Of a stretch of 64,000 bases of DNA, positions 34,257 through 46,900 are shown in pieces. The translations under genes and the position numbers were made by a program. Position 1 is the stretch's first letter. Every line of letters begins with the position of its first letter. Source of the DNA: Tetmemena sp. SeJ-2015 (Eukaryota; Ciliophora; Spirotrichea; Sporadotrichida; Oxytrichidae); assembly GCA_027382625.1 (NCBI GenBank), contig JAJKFJ010022906.1:62001-126000 (forward strand), given 5' to 3'. The notes beneath the pieces were generated by a model that did not search any database, was not told the origin of the DNA, and saw nothing but the letters and a program-made list of their open reading frames with translations.

Positions 34257-35616
34257 ACAGCACCGACCTGCCTGCAATTAATGATAAAAACACTTCTCGC
34301 AAAAACCAACAGGAAGTTAACTTCAACGAACTCAACGGTGACCAACAGCGATAAACTGCAGATTCACAACAACAGCAAAATTAAACCAATTAAAGGCCGG
34401 CTGCTCATGTCTCTAAAGTACACCAAAACTACTAATTAACAGTTGGAAAACCTAAAAAACAACTTGTCACTAGTTTGGATCTTAAAGAAAGAGATCTAAT
34501 GAAGCAAAGTGTAGTAGAGGAGAATCAGAGATACAAAAGCTTGATAGAGAATAAGTATCATGATAAGTTCAATTGTAATGTTTATTCAGATCATTTTATT
34601 TTATAGGGTCAATTATGATGGATGTTGATTCCACTCGAGTCAAGAATGAGATTATGAGAAATATTAAAATTTTCCAAATGAAACAGAGAAATTTGCCAAA
34701 CTTCATTCGTAAGAAGAGAGAGGAAATTCTAAATCAAGTAAACTTATTTATTTTGTAACTCTAATATAGAGATCCTAATCTACTGATGCTAAGTTCATGG
34801 AAAGAGAAGCTGCTGGCTTAAATAACTCTTACATATTTTCTCAAAACTAATTAAGCTCCTAGCCTACTTAGAATTTTCAACAATAAACAAATTTGATAGC
34901 TGCAGCTAAATACATGACTCATCTTCGTAGCATCCTCCTTCTCTTCTTCAAAATACTTTAATATAATCAACATATAATTTAAATTTTAAATGCTTTTTAA
35001 TTGATTTGAATTAGAAATTGCTTATAAAATAAACATATATGTCGGTTTGTCCCTATCAAAAGGGATTTAATATATCAGTATACAGCATCAAAAAAATACT
35101 TTCATATCTTTGGAGTTCCAAGATAATACATTCTAACCATCATATCTCCACTCTCGAAAAAAGTGGCAATTTGATTTTAAATTATACTACGGACTATATA
35201 TTTTGAATAATTGAAATAGTAAGAAGCAGAATTCTTAATTGAGTGGATCTGCTACTAATACAGCTAAGCATCAAAGCTAGGTAGCTACTTAGGATATAGA
35301 TGAGCAGCAGCTGAAGGAAGAGTTCGTAGACTACGTAAAAGAAGTACTCACAAAGACATCAGGAGTGAACAACCAAACTAGTGGCAAAAAGAAGCTGCAG
35401 AAAGTAACTCACAAGAGTCTCACTGAAGATATTGCATAATTCTTAAAAGATGGACTCGACAACAAAAAGCAGGCACTTAATAAGCACACTATTCCAGACA
35501 TCCTAAGGACTTAAATTAGAAAAGAAGGCATCTCTAATCCACAATCCCACAAAGCAAATGCAAGTAACTCAAATGGAGGAGCTATAGGCTCATTGGTTAG
35601 AGTTTCTCATAACTGA
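34253..35616 (+). CDS. unrecognised Gln/Asn-rich protein, possibly same gene as upstream
   Basis: Begins NSTDLPAINDKNTSRKNQQE, then a Gln-rich tract, VTSLDLKERDLMKQSVVEEN, an IES gap near 34580-34610, MMDVDSTRVKNEIMRNIKIF, KQRNLPNFIRKKREE, and NNSYIFSQNQLSSQ. A gap of about 240 bp (34980-35220) precedes the last block: LKEEFVDYVKEVLTKTSGVN, GKKKLQKVTHKSLTEDIAQF, and the end IGSLVRVSHN with TGA 35614-35616. The ATGA overlap with the preceding frame suggests that an unresolved IES may join the two into one gene. Confidence 0.5.
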
Positions 35617-35656
35617 ATTTTATTTCTTTTTATTTTATCCTAATATGTGAATAAAT

Positions 35657-36483
35657 TCAAAACAACTAAAAAATGAATATAAAATCAGTATCTATTGCCA
35701 TCTCTTCCTTTCTTGGTATTACTTTGATACTATAAACACATTTCTAAAGAGACTTATAGCTTACCTAATTCTTGTAAGAATAGTCTGCTGAGTTAGAAGC
35801 TGAGTCAAATGATTTCCTTAATGGATCATTAGAGCAACTTCTTTCTTTGCTATCTAAGCTGAAGCTGCTCTCATTGCTAATATAGCTACTGCTATCAGTT
35901 AGGGAGTACTGATCCATTTCCATTGAAGAGTCAATAGGCATTAAGGTGGCGGTGGATCTTTCATGCTGGCCACCATTATTTTTAGCTTGCATTTACTTGT
36001 AACTACAGGAACTATATAATCTCAGAATCTTGTCTTACTCTACTGAAATATATTGGTTTGTTTCAGCTAAGATACCCAAAGAGCCAGCTATTCTCTATAT
36101 CTCAAAAGGCTTTAATTTGTTGCTGCTTATTTCCTCACAAAGTCTCTTGTCTAAATTAATTATGAAGGCAATAAAATGATAATACATTTGATCAACTCTT
36201 TCTGAGCTTGATCGAGTTGAGATACAATGGATGATATCTTCATTCTCATCTTCTTATCTTGATTGTCGTAGAAGTCTTTATCTCTTTAAAGCATGGCCAG
36301 CAAATCGTCTTTTTCCTCCAAAATTTTCATGAGGTCTACATTTTCAGGATCCTCTCCTTCTTCAAAAGCATATCTATCAAATAATTTACTTAAATATCTA
36401 TCTTACTAGAAATTAAGATCTCCCATGATCTCTTGCTCCTAGTTAAGCACAATATCAGATGAAGCTAATTATTCTCTCATCAT
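35657..36483 (-). CDS. unrecognised Ser-rich/acidic protein
   Basis: Starts MMREQLASSDIVLNQEQEIM at 36483. Contains FDRYAFEEGEDPENVDLMKI, LEEKDDLLAMLQRDKDFYDN, then after a frame change RSSSERVDQMYYHFIAFI and LDKRLCEEISSNKLKPFEIQ, and a Ser-rich end (SLTDSSSYISNESSFSLDSK). The frame may end at TGA 35657-35659. Converges on the preceding gene with 40 bp between stops. Family not recognised. Confidence 0.55.
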
Positions 36484-36487
36484 AATA

Positions 36488-37444
36488 TAGAATCAATAAA
36501 AACGCTTCATCGTTAAGTTTTTTTAAATATAAAATAACTGACATACATAAACCCTTTCTGTAATTAGGGTTAGATACCTTAATTTGAAATTTTAGAACAA
36601 TTTTTGAGAGGATGTGTTTCTTTTTCCTGATAGAAGCTCAACACTTTTAGCTCTCTATTCATAATTCCTCTCACTCCACTTCTGATTTGCACCATATTCT
36701 AGACTCGTCTCTCTAACAAAGCATTTAAACGGCAATGTGTAGCTAGAGCATATGTTATTTTTACTTCCCATGCTTATTCTGTCATGCAATTTCAGCCATA
36801 AGCAAGTTAATTATCCTAGAAAAAAAGAACGAGAGCAAATTGAGGTCTGGGCTAAAAATTATAGATGGAAATCAAAAGTGGATTTAACTTATCTCTCTAA
36901 TTATCACAAATTACATCACCTATTCTGCAGTTGATCTAGTAAATTCAAAGCTAATTGTGTAGGAGTAACTTATTTAGATAGCTGCTTTTCAGTTCTCATT
37001 CTGATCGCCATATGAATGGAGAATTGCACAGATCAGGCTCCAGGATCGTCAAGTATATGAAGGCGCGGAAAAGTAAGACTTTTTGTCCTAGTGCAATAGT
37101 GATTATTAGGAGGCTTAATGAGCCATCTTTTGAGCTCTCCAAAAAGAATTGTCATGGATTCTCCTGGCTCTCTAGTAAAAAATTAAGCATAACAGAGATT
37201 GGCTTTCCAAACTTTCTGTATATCAAGTAATACTTATCTTCCTGCAAGAAAAGAAGCGTCTTAATCATATGTTAGAAGAAGGACTTTTTGTTGTGGCCGT
37301 AAAGGATATGATGACTTCTTCAAAATAGAAAGTTTCCATTTTAATTCTATAAACTGAAACCCCATATTTATGTTAAAGTTCTTAATTAATCAAATGTTAA
37401 ACTAGAGAAAAACAATTAACCATAAAACATTCGTATTCATTCTA
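36488..37444. mobile_element. possible fifth TA element (right end clear, left doubtful)
   Basis: The right end CATTCGTATTCATTCTA at 37428-37444 followed by TA is a close match to the TAGGATGAATACGAATG terminus in inverted form. A weak left partner TAGAATCAATAAAAACG starts at 36488 after TA. The interior has minus-strand frames with gene-like stretches (KYYLIYRKFGKPISVMLNFL; MTILFGELKRWLIKPPNNHY; LEYGANQKWSERNYEQRA) in different frames; I recognise none of them and cannot say whether they belong to an element or to an interrupted cellular gene. Confidence 0.35.
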
Positions 37445-37539
37445 TATTTTCATCTCCCAAGTTAACTGAGTCATCATTCATAGTAGCAATTTCAATAGAT
37501 CTTGCAGAGTTGATTATGATTTGCTATCCACTTTTACCC

Positions 37540-37966
37540 ATATTCTAAGAGTCAATTTGGATGCCTGTAGGTCCAGATTAAGAAGGAATTACTAGTGAAG
37601 AAGATACTGATGAGGATGCCAGGAGCTATTCAAATCCAATTTATGAAGAGCTTAAGTTGTTCCCAAGTGCTTGAGTTAATGGTATATCATCAATCAGACC
37701 CTCCTTTTAATTTATATGCTTTTGAGACAGTTAATTATCCTCGTTTGTTTAGCTTTGCGAACCCATCATACTGTCTCTTCCATCTATTGATTAAGCATGG
37801 GATTGAGAAGACAGAATTGAATTATTCAATTAAGAGCCAGTTTACACAAACTACTATGAGTTTCTAAGATCATTTGTATTCTGAGTATGGATTGGTTGCT
37901 AATTCACAGCTGAGTAAAGAGAGGCAGACGCAGATCTTTTGTTAAATCTTGGAGATGACTGATTGA
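37540..37966 (+). CDS. unrecognised protein fragment
   Basis: SIWMPVGPDQEGITSEEDTD, then SYSNPIYEELKLFPSA, and after a frame change YHQSDPPFNLYAFETVNYPR, FSFANPSYCLFHLLIKHG, EYGLVANSQLSKERQTQ ending ILEMTD at TGA 37964-37966. The amino-acid composition is gene-like and the shift suggests an IES near 37670. No start was found; the 5' part may lie left of the element end at 37444. Confidence 0.45.
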
Positions 37967-38017
37967 TGAAGACGCCTCAGAATTACTCTCTAAACTTAAA
38001 TTATAATTTTATCTTTA

Positions 38018-39016
38018 TCAGCATATAAAATAAATTTAAGTTCTAGTTTTAAGAAGTGTAATTGCTATAGTGCTTTTTAATTATAGTGCTATCATTTCCT
38101 ACATTTTAAAAATATAATTTGAATAGAACAATTAAACATGCTTCTTGATTTTATGTTTTTATTTTCTGATATCTTTAATAAGTCCAAGTAGCTCGGTAGT
38201 CAAGCTCTTCTTTTCCATAGCTAAAGCTAAAACAAGTTCTTGCTTGCTCTAAACTTCTTAGCATAATAGCTCCTCTAACTTTTACTTTTCTTTAACCAAG
38301 TTACTCAACAGACTATTAAGTTTGTTTACTTGGAACTCACTTTCCATTTCTTTATTTAAACTTATTTAAGCCTTCTCTCTTTACAGCTTTTCCACTCTCT
38401 GTTAAAGTATTTGCTTGAGGGTTTTCTCTTCCTGAGAAATTCTGATCATTAATTCGTCTTTTGTTCTTTTCTCCTTCTCCAACTTCTTGAACAAAGTGCT
38501 ATAGTATTAAATATAAGTAATAGAGAGAAAGCCTTACTTTTTGGATTAAATGGCCTCAGTGAGTTGCTTAGAGAGTTTGTTGACAATCTACTCTTGTTCC
38601 TACTCTAGTTAGTTTTCCATGTCCACTTTTTGTTGTTGCAGATTCTTTAACTTAGTCTTAAGATTAGTTGCCAAGTCTTCCTCCTCTCTTTTAACCTTTT
38701 TAACAAGCTACTCTTTCTCTTTCTACAATTCTTCTAGCTTTTTCATCAGCTTAGTCTTTATATACTCTTCCTCGCTCTTTACTAGTTGTGTCTATCATCA
38801 AAATCAATATTTCAAATTAGAGAATTTGTTACTAAATTTGCGGAATTCTCTTGAGCTTTAGATAGCTGCTAGTTGAGTTGCTCTCTCTATTCAAGCTACC
38901 CATACAGTACTTTTATCAACTCATCTTTTGAAAGCTCCTCTAGCTTTATTTTCTGTTTTTACTTTTGACAGTGTATCTGCTCCATCTAACCTTACGAAAT
39001 AGTTTACTCTGACATA
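38018..39016 (-). CDS. CCDC6-like coiled-coil protein
   Basis: ATG 39016 (MSEQTISQGQMEQIHCQKQK). After a short insert near 38790-38830 the frame reads LVKSEEEYIKTKLMKKLEEL, KEKEQLVKKVKREEEDLATN, LKTKLKNLQQQKVDMENQLE, EQEQIVNKLSKQLTEA. The alternating EEE..TNxLxxKLxxL and LEQEQEx.VNKL pattern is that of the CCDC6 (DUF2046) family. A second insert (about 38495-38540) precedes KKLEKEKRTKDELMIRISQE and a further coiled coil. Role in other organisms is poorly defined. The stop is uncertain; the AT-rich frame end is at 38018. Confidence 0.7.
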
Positions 39017-39044
39017 TTTCAGATTTTAAATTATTTATTTAATT

Positions 39045-39456
39045 ATAGCAGAGAATTTAATGGAAAATTTATTAATTATATATCCAAATTAATATGGATT
39101 TAATGAGTGACAGTTGAAGTGTGTCAGATTTAAATAATAATTACACCATTCAGCATGGAATTATAAGAATTTTATATCCTTGCAACTTTTGTGTGTGAAC
39201 GCTCTATAAAGAGTTATAAGCGACACAAGTTTAATAAAAACCAAGCATTGTGATGACCTTAAACTGTGCAGATCATATCTCAATGCTGAGAGGGGTTATC
39301 AAGTTGATTAAAGAAGAAACTCATATTATTTTTTGATAAGCTATTGAACAAACTAGCTACAGTTCGAGGGGTGTTAGAGCGATTTCAACTGTCACCAATG
39401 CAAGTCTTCATTTATTATTTTAACCAATCTCCGATTTTAATTAAAATTCAAACTAT
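39045..39456 (+). repeat. R1 dispersed repeat, near full length
   Basis: TATAGCAGAGAATTTAATGG at the left; GTGACAGTTGAAGTGTGTCA, CCTTGCAACTTTTGTGTG, GAGTTATAAGCGACACAAG, GATAAGCTATTGAACAAAC and TTCATTTATTATTTTAACCA inside; right end near AATTCAAACTATATT. Starts about 30 bp upstream of the CCDC6-like start. Confidence 0.75.
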
Positions 39457-40164
39457 ATTTTAATATCCTATATCCTCTTTAATAAAAATATTATATTTAT
39501 TAACCATAAAATACAAAAGAATTCAACTTCTTCCCAGTTCAATAGTATTTAGCTAATGCCTCATTCTGTGATGTTGACATAACATACTAATTGCACTATT
39601 TTATCATTCATCTTATACCATTTGAAACCAGATAACAAAATACTTTCTTTAATAAACCTTAAACCTTTAATTATAGCCTATTAAAATATAGAAATGAAGA
39701 TGCTATATATTTAATTTTTAAAATAAATATGTTAAGTAGATCGTGGGTTGAAGAAATATGATAAAAACGCAATTCTTAATTAGAGATGTGATTATAACTA
39801 TATTGAATATAGATCAGTGATTGCTGATTCTAATTAAAACTAATATTTATTGGCGTTGAATATAGAATTTAGAGATAAAATTAAAACTCTAATGTTTAAT
39901 TGGATTACTCTGTAGAGATCAATTATTAACCAATTGCGTATAATAATTTAATTAAAACCTAATCTTTTCCTATTTAATAATTCAAAATATGACCCTTTCT
40001 ATTCTAAAAAAGCCTGGGAATATTCTTCTTGTAGATAAGTTTTCACTTATTTTTAAGCCTAATCTTATTTTTGCAACTGAGAATCCACTTCACTTATTTC
40101 TCTTTACTTTGATTGCAGTGATGCATAATTTGAATTTACAAAATTGGTATATTTAAATTCAAAT
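39457..40164. other. AT-rich spacer, nothing recognised
   Basis: No supported gene, RNA or repeat between the R1 copy and the next start codon. Confidence 0.5.
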
Positions 40165-42030
40165 ATGAGCAAACATAGAATTGCCAAAACTTATAAAAAT
40201 GATGATACTCATCATTTACAAACCCATGTCTCTATAGAAGCAAACTTATAGAATAACTAAAAAGGTTAATTAAGTCAAAATAAAAAAGTAAGAATTCCAT
40301 AAGCAACCATGAACTGTGATCTTACCTCAGTAGAGTCAACCAAACTTAATTTTAAGCATTAGTAAATGTAAAGCTACTAAAATCTGAACCATACCAATAG
40401 CAGCAGCAACATCTCTTTACATCAGAGAAATGCACACAATCATCTTTTAACATAGAGTAACAGTCATTCACAAACACTAAATGGAAGTCAAAGTGCTAGG
40501 TCATTTCTCTATAACATTCCAGTTCAAGATTAACAAAAGAACTCTTATTTGGAATCTCAAGACAATGAGCCTTTTGCTCAAACCCATAGAGTCAAATCAA
40601 CCAAATCAATAAATGATTGGGTATCTGCAAATCAAATTACATCGCAAGACTATTTAGCATTTGACCATTATCTTTCAAATCTTAAAGCTAAATCATTCTT
40701 CAGTTTAGTTCAAAATATGGTCAATAGTTAGATCTTAGCTCTTGAAGGAGGCATTAATCAAGCTGAAACACTAAATTAAGATGCTTCAAACTTAAACCCA
40801 CCTCAAATCAATCAAGAATATGGATATTAATTAAAATCAAAATCATCAGCACAAATCAACAACTAAACTGCTTCAAATCTATTTTAAAATAAAGAGGAAT
40901 TCAAACACAAATCACTATTATCGCACAATTTAATGGTAGATAGATAGAAGGTAGTAAGTTTTGACATCAATAGGATGGAAAGATATTGAAGGTACTCACT
41001 TCAAATCTTTGTGAATTATATCATTCTTTTTCAGTACTTTAAGTTAAAATATTAAATTAATTTATTAGAAATACAAAAAAATATCTCAAAAGTCGTCAAA
41101 CATATATTATTTAACAGTGGACTATTCTAAGATGCGATAATAAATTTTAGTAAGCTTGCAGGTTTCGCAATTCCTTTAAGGCAAGCAGCATTTTAGTTCT
41201 GCATTTACTATCTTAAGATTAGTTTTCCTTCTATCGCTCTCAAGGAATATATTGTGAGCCTATTCCAATTAAAATAAACTTTTAAATTAAAATCATTCAT
41301 ATGATAATTTAAATTATATAAGGAAAACTATAGGAAAGAGTTCTCTTTTTACCTTAAAACTACTCACGAAATAAAATTATGTATTTTGATTATCATAATT
41401 ATTATGCTTTTTGGCTGGTCTAAAATTTCCAAAAGCATTTATAGGCAAGGTGTAAGTATTTTGTTAAGATATTAATTTGTTTTGGACTTTCCAATTTAAA
41501 TATGTCTTATTTAATCTGCTTAGAATAACTAGTCCGATAAACTAAGATAAAAATAAAAAGGATATAAAATTGGAAAGGAAAATAGAAGTCAAACTTCTTA
41601 AAATATAAGTAAAGGAGATTAGAGAGCAACTAAATAGAGGAAACACTCCAAGGAGGGCGAGCCAACCAGCAATAACTATAAATAGGTTTATGCAGAGTAT
41701 CAACTTCACAACTTTAACCAAGGCTACGATCAAAATGAATAATCAAGTTTAAATACGAAATCAGCCTCATCCATTTTAAACAGAGATACGACAAAGAGCA
41801 GTATTTAAACAGTTTCTCACTCATTCATTAATTTATCAAAACCTATAGCAATTCATACCTTAAACCAAACTAGAATTCATGGATGCTTCGACACAAATGC
41901 AAGTGCTATTGAATACCCTTCAAAGCATTCCACCAAAGACTCATTCAATAAAACCTCTCACCTAATTAATCACAGCTATATCAATTTATATTCACATCAT
42001 ATACAATTAACTTATTAACATACCTGGCTG
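40165..42030 (+). CDS. unrecognised Gln/Asn/Ser-rich protein with a membrane segment
   Basis: A frame of 274 codons from ATG 40165 to TGA 40987-40989 (starts MSKHRIAKTYKNDDTHHLQT), rich in Gln, Asn and Ser, with NDWVSANQITSQDYLAFDHY and AKSFFSLVQNMVNSQILALE. Further coding-like blocks follow on the same strand after gaps: NISKVVKHILFNSGLFQDAI and LAGFAIPLRQAAFQFCIYYL (about 41070-41270), a membrane segment LCILIIIIIMLFGW (about 41380), and YKQVYAEYQLHNFNQGYDQN with SSLNTKSASSILNRD (about 41680-41800). I read these as one interrupted gene. Family not recognised. Confidence 0.5.
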
Positions 42031-42262
42031 CTATTTTTTCTTCCCGCTACCGCGCTTGATCAGCAATGGTCTATGGATTTTTACGGCAATCACAGTGGAA
42101 AACCAGTGGGTTTCAATCGACATCAGTGAGGGCTAGCGACCGCTAGTTTGTCAGACCACAGAGATTCTCTCTCGTCTCTAAATAGGAGTCTGACGTTTGG
42201 GCTTTCACTTGACGTGGCACAACTGATCAACGAGTTACGCCTGTGAATTAACTTTAAATCGA
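42030..42262. ncRNA. GC-elevated block 2 (candidate RNA gene)
   Basis: GC-rich island in AT-rich DNA with hairpin potential, for example GTCAGACCACAGAGA...TCTCTAAATAGGAGTCTGAC. Short frames exist on both strands but none convincing. No RNA family recognised. Confidence 0.25.
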
Positions 42263-42479
42263 TTAAGTTATTATATGCCCGATTAGGGGTTCTCTTAATT
42301 CCTAATTATTATTATAACTTATTAACATATTTATTTAAAAATATAATGAAATTATAAAAAAATAGCATTTAGAATATTCTTTAAAGGATCATTATTTTGA
42401 CAGTCTGAGAATTTTCTTAATAATTTGAGAATTTTTTAAATAATAAACTATAAACTAAGAAAATATTACCTCTTATCTT

Positions 42480-43720
42480 TTGAATTTAATCCTCATTCTT
42501 AAGTTTTAAACAAGTTACCCACAGACACAAATTTTATAAATCTTCTCTTCCAATACATCATGATTATGTTGGAAGATTCACAGTGTACCTAATATTCATC
42601 AAAAGCATCTCTCTACTTTTAGCTTCTTAAGCTGATTCAATCTATATTGATATATTTTGTACAAAGCATAAATTCATTGTTAAGAAATGGCATCATTCCT
42701 TATCTTCTTTTTAAGTTTTTATCAAATTCATTATTTCTTCTCAAAAATCGCTCTTTCTTACATATAAGTCACTATTCTAAAATAATTTTCCAAGATTTAA
42801 ACTCTGGCTTTTCAAAATGATAGATCTTGAACTGAGTGAGAAAAAATTATGATTTCTTATATGTAAAGCCTATTTCATTTATTACCAAAATTTTTCTTAA
42901 TTTATATCTATTGAGAGATTCAGAAATCTAGTTAGCTTATAAATTTGAACCTTTGATTGAAGTCGTGGTCGATGGTAGTTTGAATAGTTTATAGGCTTTT
43001 AACTTTGATTTTCTTTATTAATTATTAAGATTAGCTAGTTTGTCTCTTTCTAATTTATGAATTGCTTTGCTATATCCATTCCTCGAATAAGTTAGTAAAA
43101 GCTAATCTGACTCTATGGATTGCGATTAGAGAATTGCTTTCTAAGCTACTAATACTTCTATATATAGTGTCGAATTGTGTCTCTTACATAAAACTGAGTT
43201 CTAGAATGCTAGAACAACATAAAAGTACTGTAATATCTAAAATAAATAGAAGAGGAATATCACTTAAGGACAAGCAAAGTATATTCAGTTATAATTTCTC
43301 ATTCAAATCATATTATTTCACGAATCAACTAATCGTATTTTACTCAAAGAGACTGTTAAACAAATTTGTTTTTAAATTTAATGTGGGAGCCAACTACCTG
43401 ATCAGCATCTGAATCATTATGAATAGCTTCTTAGTTAAACTCTTAACTTTAGTCCATACTCAAGTCAGCTGTAGTTTAGTGTGAGGGTAGACTCCTTTTG
43501 AATGTTATAAAGAGTTTTCTTTCCTCAAGGTGTTAATCTTGTGCGTAATGTTGTTCTAAATTAAGCTAATCAAACATTTTTTTTTTATTTTTTAGATATC
43601 CTGCAAATATGAGTCAGTTGATTGGAAGAGTTAGTTTACTTGCTCTGGACAATTTCATCCTCCAAAGTCACTTTCAAGTCTTAGAACTTGGGTTTTTAAT
43701 TGTTTCGAAGAAAGAAGTCA
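42480..43720 (-). CDS. possible coiled-coil gene, fragmentary
   Basis: Minus-strand stretches with gene-like composition: QDLKVTLEDEIVQSKQTNSS (about 43690), KINTLRKENSLQHSKG (about 43530), QFYVRDTIRHYIQKYQQLRK, RNPQSQISFYQLIRGMDIAK (about 43060-43200), KLFKLPSTTTSIKGSNLQAN (about 42960). They lie in different frames with AT-rich gaps. Start, stop and IESs are not resolved and no family is recognised; the plus-strand frame at 43062-43412 is probably its shadow. Confidence 0.35.
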
Positions 43721-43989
43721 AAGTCGACATTTAAATAAATGTTTATTTTAAAGCTTAAAATTTATTAATCACAAAGCAAGTACTCAAACACAATGTATTT
43801 ATAATAAACAATCCACGATAATCTAATCATATTCTCTCAATACAAAATCTAATAAGTATTAAATTTCTTTAAATAGATGAAATGGACTTTTATCAATAAT
43901 GAAGTACGAATTTATTTTATTGTTTAAAACAATTTCTATAAAATCAAATTCTCAATTAATTTATATGGATACAAATTATCTTTGCTTAT

Positions 43990-46900
43990 AAAAATAAATT
44001 TGAGTTAGCCTGGGTAGAATAAATTGCAGCATTAATAAATATAGCAAAGCATAGAATAAAGAGTGCTAAGAAATGCAGCAGAAGGATCTTTTGCTTTAGA
44101 CTATAAGATATTGTTGAAAAGTTTAAGATGCTGGAAGAATTTTGTCAAAATTGAAAAGAAAATGAGAATAATTGAAGGACACAAAAATCTTGAGAGCTGG
44201 GCACTCAGTATTCATTACTATGAATAGACCCTCATTATAGAAAGGATTATATTAGATGATAAGATATTTAGTTTCATAAATACAAAAGTGAGACTAATTA
44301 ACAAATAAGCTTTTAATTTATTAATTCTTAAAATTAAAATTAAAATGGGTTTGAGAGATGTAAGTTGTCAGATTAAAGAAATGAACCTGACCATTAAGAC
44401 TTCTAACTCTGTTTTAAGCAATGGATTAAATTCTTTACCTATCTATTTTAAAGTAATAAATAATTTTAATAATACAATTAAACTTTATAAGTAAGCATTT
44501 AAATATCCATTAAAATAATTATAAAACATTAATTAAATTACTCAAAGAAGAATTCGAACTCAACTAAAGCTTTAAATGTTAATCTAATAGATGAAGATAG
44601 GATAAATTAATCAGTGACTTTTAATTATTTAGCTTCTTTTTGTTCTCAAAATTATTCTAAAGTATTTTAAGATCATCTATTGCTATCCTTCTTATAATAA
44701 AGCCATGATGTCTATCAAAAAGCTAACAGCTCAGAGAATCATTACAGGGAAGATAGAAATAGGTTATCGAAAAAATTAGATTAAAATAAAGAACAATCAC
44801 TAAGAATAAGGTAACTGGGAAGCATTTGAACGCAAGACTTCTATTTCAGCACATCTTATCAGAGAATTTGAGAATTGCTAAGCGCTTTTCGTTATTTGGC
44901 TTCTTTAACTCAGTTCACGATTTCCCTTTGAAAAATTAAGTTCTCATAGGTCTATCATCTTCACTATAAATTATGAAAAGTAAATAATCTTACCATATTT
45001 AGTTCTGACTCAAAGGACATGTTTTCTTTTCTAAGATGAAAAAGATCCTGCATTAGAAGCAGTAATTCGAATTTAGCTGATGCGATTTCTATTTGAGTTG
45101 CTCTAAAACCCATTTTTTATAAATCTGAGTCTTAAAAATGCAAATGATTAATTATCAGGTAAAATTATGATTTAAATCTCTTTTTTAATTAATCTTAAGT
45201 TTTATGATCACCTAATTCTATCTTCCCTATATTAAAAAAGGAAAAATTCTTTAAAAATAAATAGTTCATACCAAATTGAAAGTCTTAAATTATAAATAAT
45301 CAAGTTTTATTTTATTGTATGAATGCAAATAAATTATTAGAAGTCTTGAAAAATAAATACAACGATAAGAGTGACTTGAAATAGCATATCTCAAATTTAA
45401 AGCTGAGAGAGCCAACTTTAAAATGTAATTTAAATAAAATATATGAATTGATATTTACAAAGATGAAATAGAATGCCAACTCTTACTCAAGATACATCCT
45501 CCTCAGCTAGCTGACAACAGTTGTGTGCCTCAACTGAAAGCAAAGTATTTTCTAAATATCTGATCTATGATTTTCTTAAGATCACTGGTAAGATAATTGC
45601 AAGTACAGATTACTTTAGAACGAAGAATTTAGTTTAAATGCTAAGACTGTGGATCCTATATTATAAACAACTATTTTAATAATTTTTAAGAAGAGTCTTA
45701 AATTGAAGAGTAAATGAAAAAGAATGAATACTATAAAAGATGAAAGAAAGACTCCCAGTCAGCTTACTGAGGAGAGTAAATCTTGAGTAAGAAGAGTTGT
45801 CATTCTATTTAATCTTTGTAAATTTTAATTCATAAATTTTATTTAAATTACATTTTACAGTTGGCGCTCTAAGCTTTAAATTTGAGATTTGCTGTTTCAA
45901 GTCACACAGTTGTATTTCTTGTTCAAGACTTCTAATAACTTGTTTCTATTCATCCTCTAAAAAAATCATTTTATATTATTGTGTCTAAATAATTAAAAAT
46001 TAATTAAATTTATAAGTCAAATACTTTTCAAAATGGTAGACGATATTTCAAACGATATCTTAATAAAATGCTCTTAATTTTAAAGCTTAAAACTTCTGGA
46101 GCTTAAATACAGCTAGAAAGATAATTTAAGTTTTGAGGCATGCTTTTATTTAAGATAAGCATTTCAGATTGATAACTCTAGATAAATTTTTGGAATCAGA
46201 TTTTGCAGTTACTTCTTTGATTGTTTTCAGAAATAAGAAACTGCTTAATGCTTAATGGTCGAGCCAGAACTCGTTAGAAAGAGTCTTAAGCACCTAAATA
46301 TCAAAACGATTTTAAGATTTCATTCCATATATAGCCTCATCTGTAAAGCGTAGATATTTAAGAACAGCTTTTTAAGGCTTATTACAAGAGAAGCTGAAGA
46401 CTTTATTCTAAATTAAATAAGCTAACAAGTTAAGGAAGATGCACATCTTACAATCATTCTCTAAAAGATGCAAGTACTAATTGGAAATACATAAAGCACA
46501 CAATATTATAGCAGATAATTATAAGAAAAGATAACTGTTTGCTAATTTCTTAAGCTGGATGGAAAACACCTCAACTAAATTAAGATATAGAGATCTTCAA
46601 ATTAGAGCTCATCAAATCAACATCAGAATTCTCAAATCAAAGGTCATCAGGTCCTTTCTTATACACCTCAATAAAAATAACTAAACTAAATCTCAGTTGA
46701 AGCAATCCACCAGTACAAATTTTAGGAAGCTTTTAAAGAGTAGCTTTAAAGGGTTAAATATTATTATTTTATCAATAAATTTTCAATTTTTATTAAGGAT
46801 GGAAATTTGTTGCTTCATTTAACAAAGAGTAAAGAAAAAAAGTTAGAATCGGGAGAAAAATTCACATAAATGGTTTGAAAAGTCACTATTTTATGACTTG

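Noticed and set aside
46033..46877. 281-codon frame from ATG to TGA
   Set aside because: Rich in TAA/TAG and lacks repeats; the other frame (KKRQLFANFLSWMENTS) continues across an AAGG-bounded IES into clear Sfi1-like sequence, so this is a shadow.
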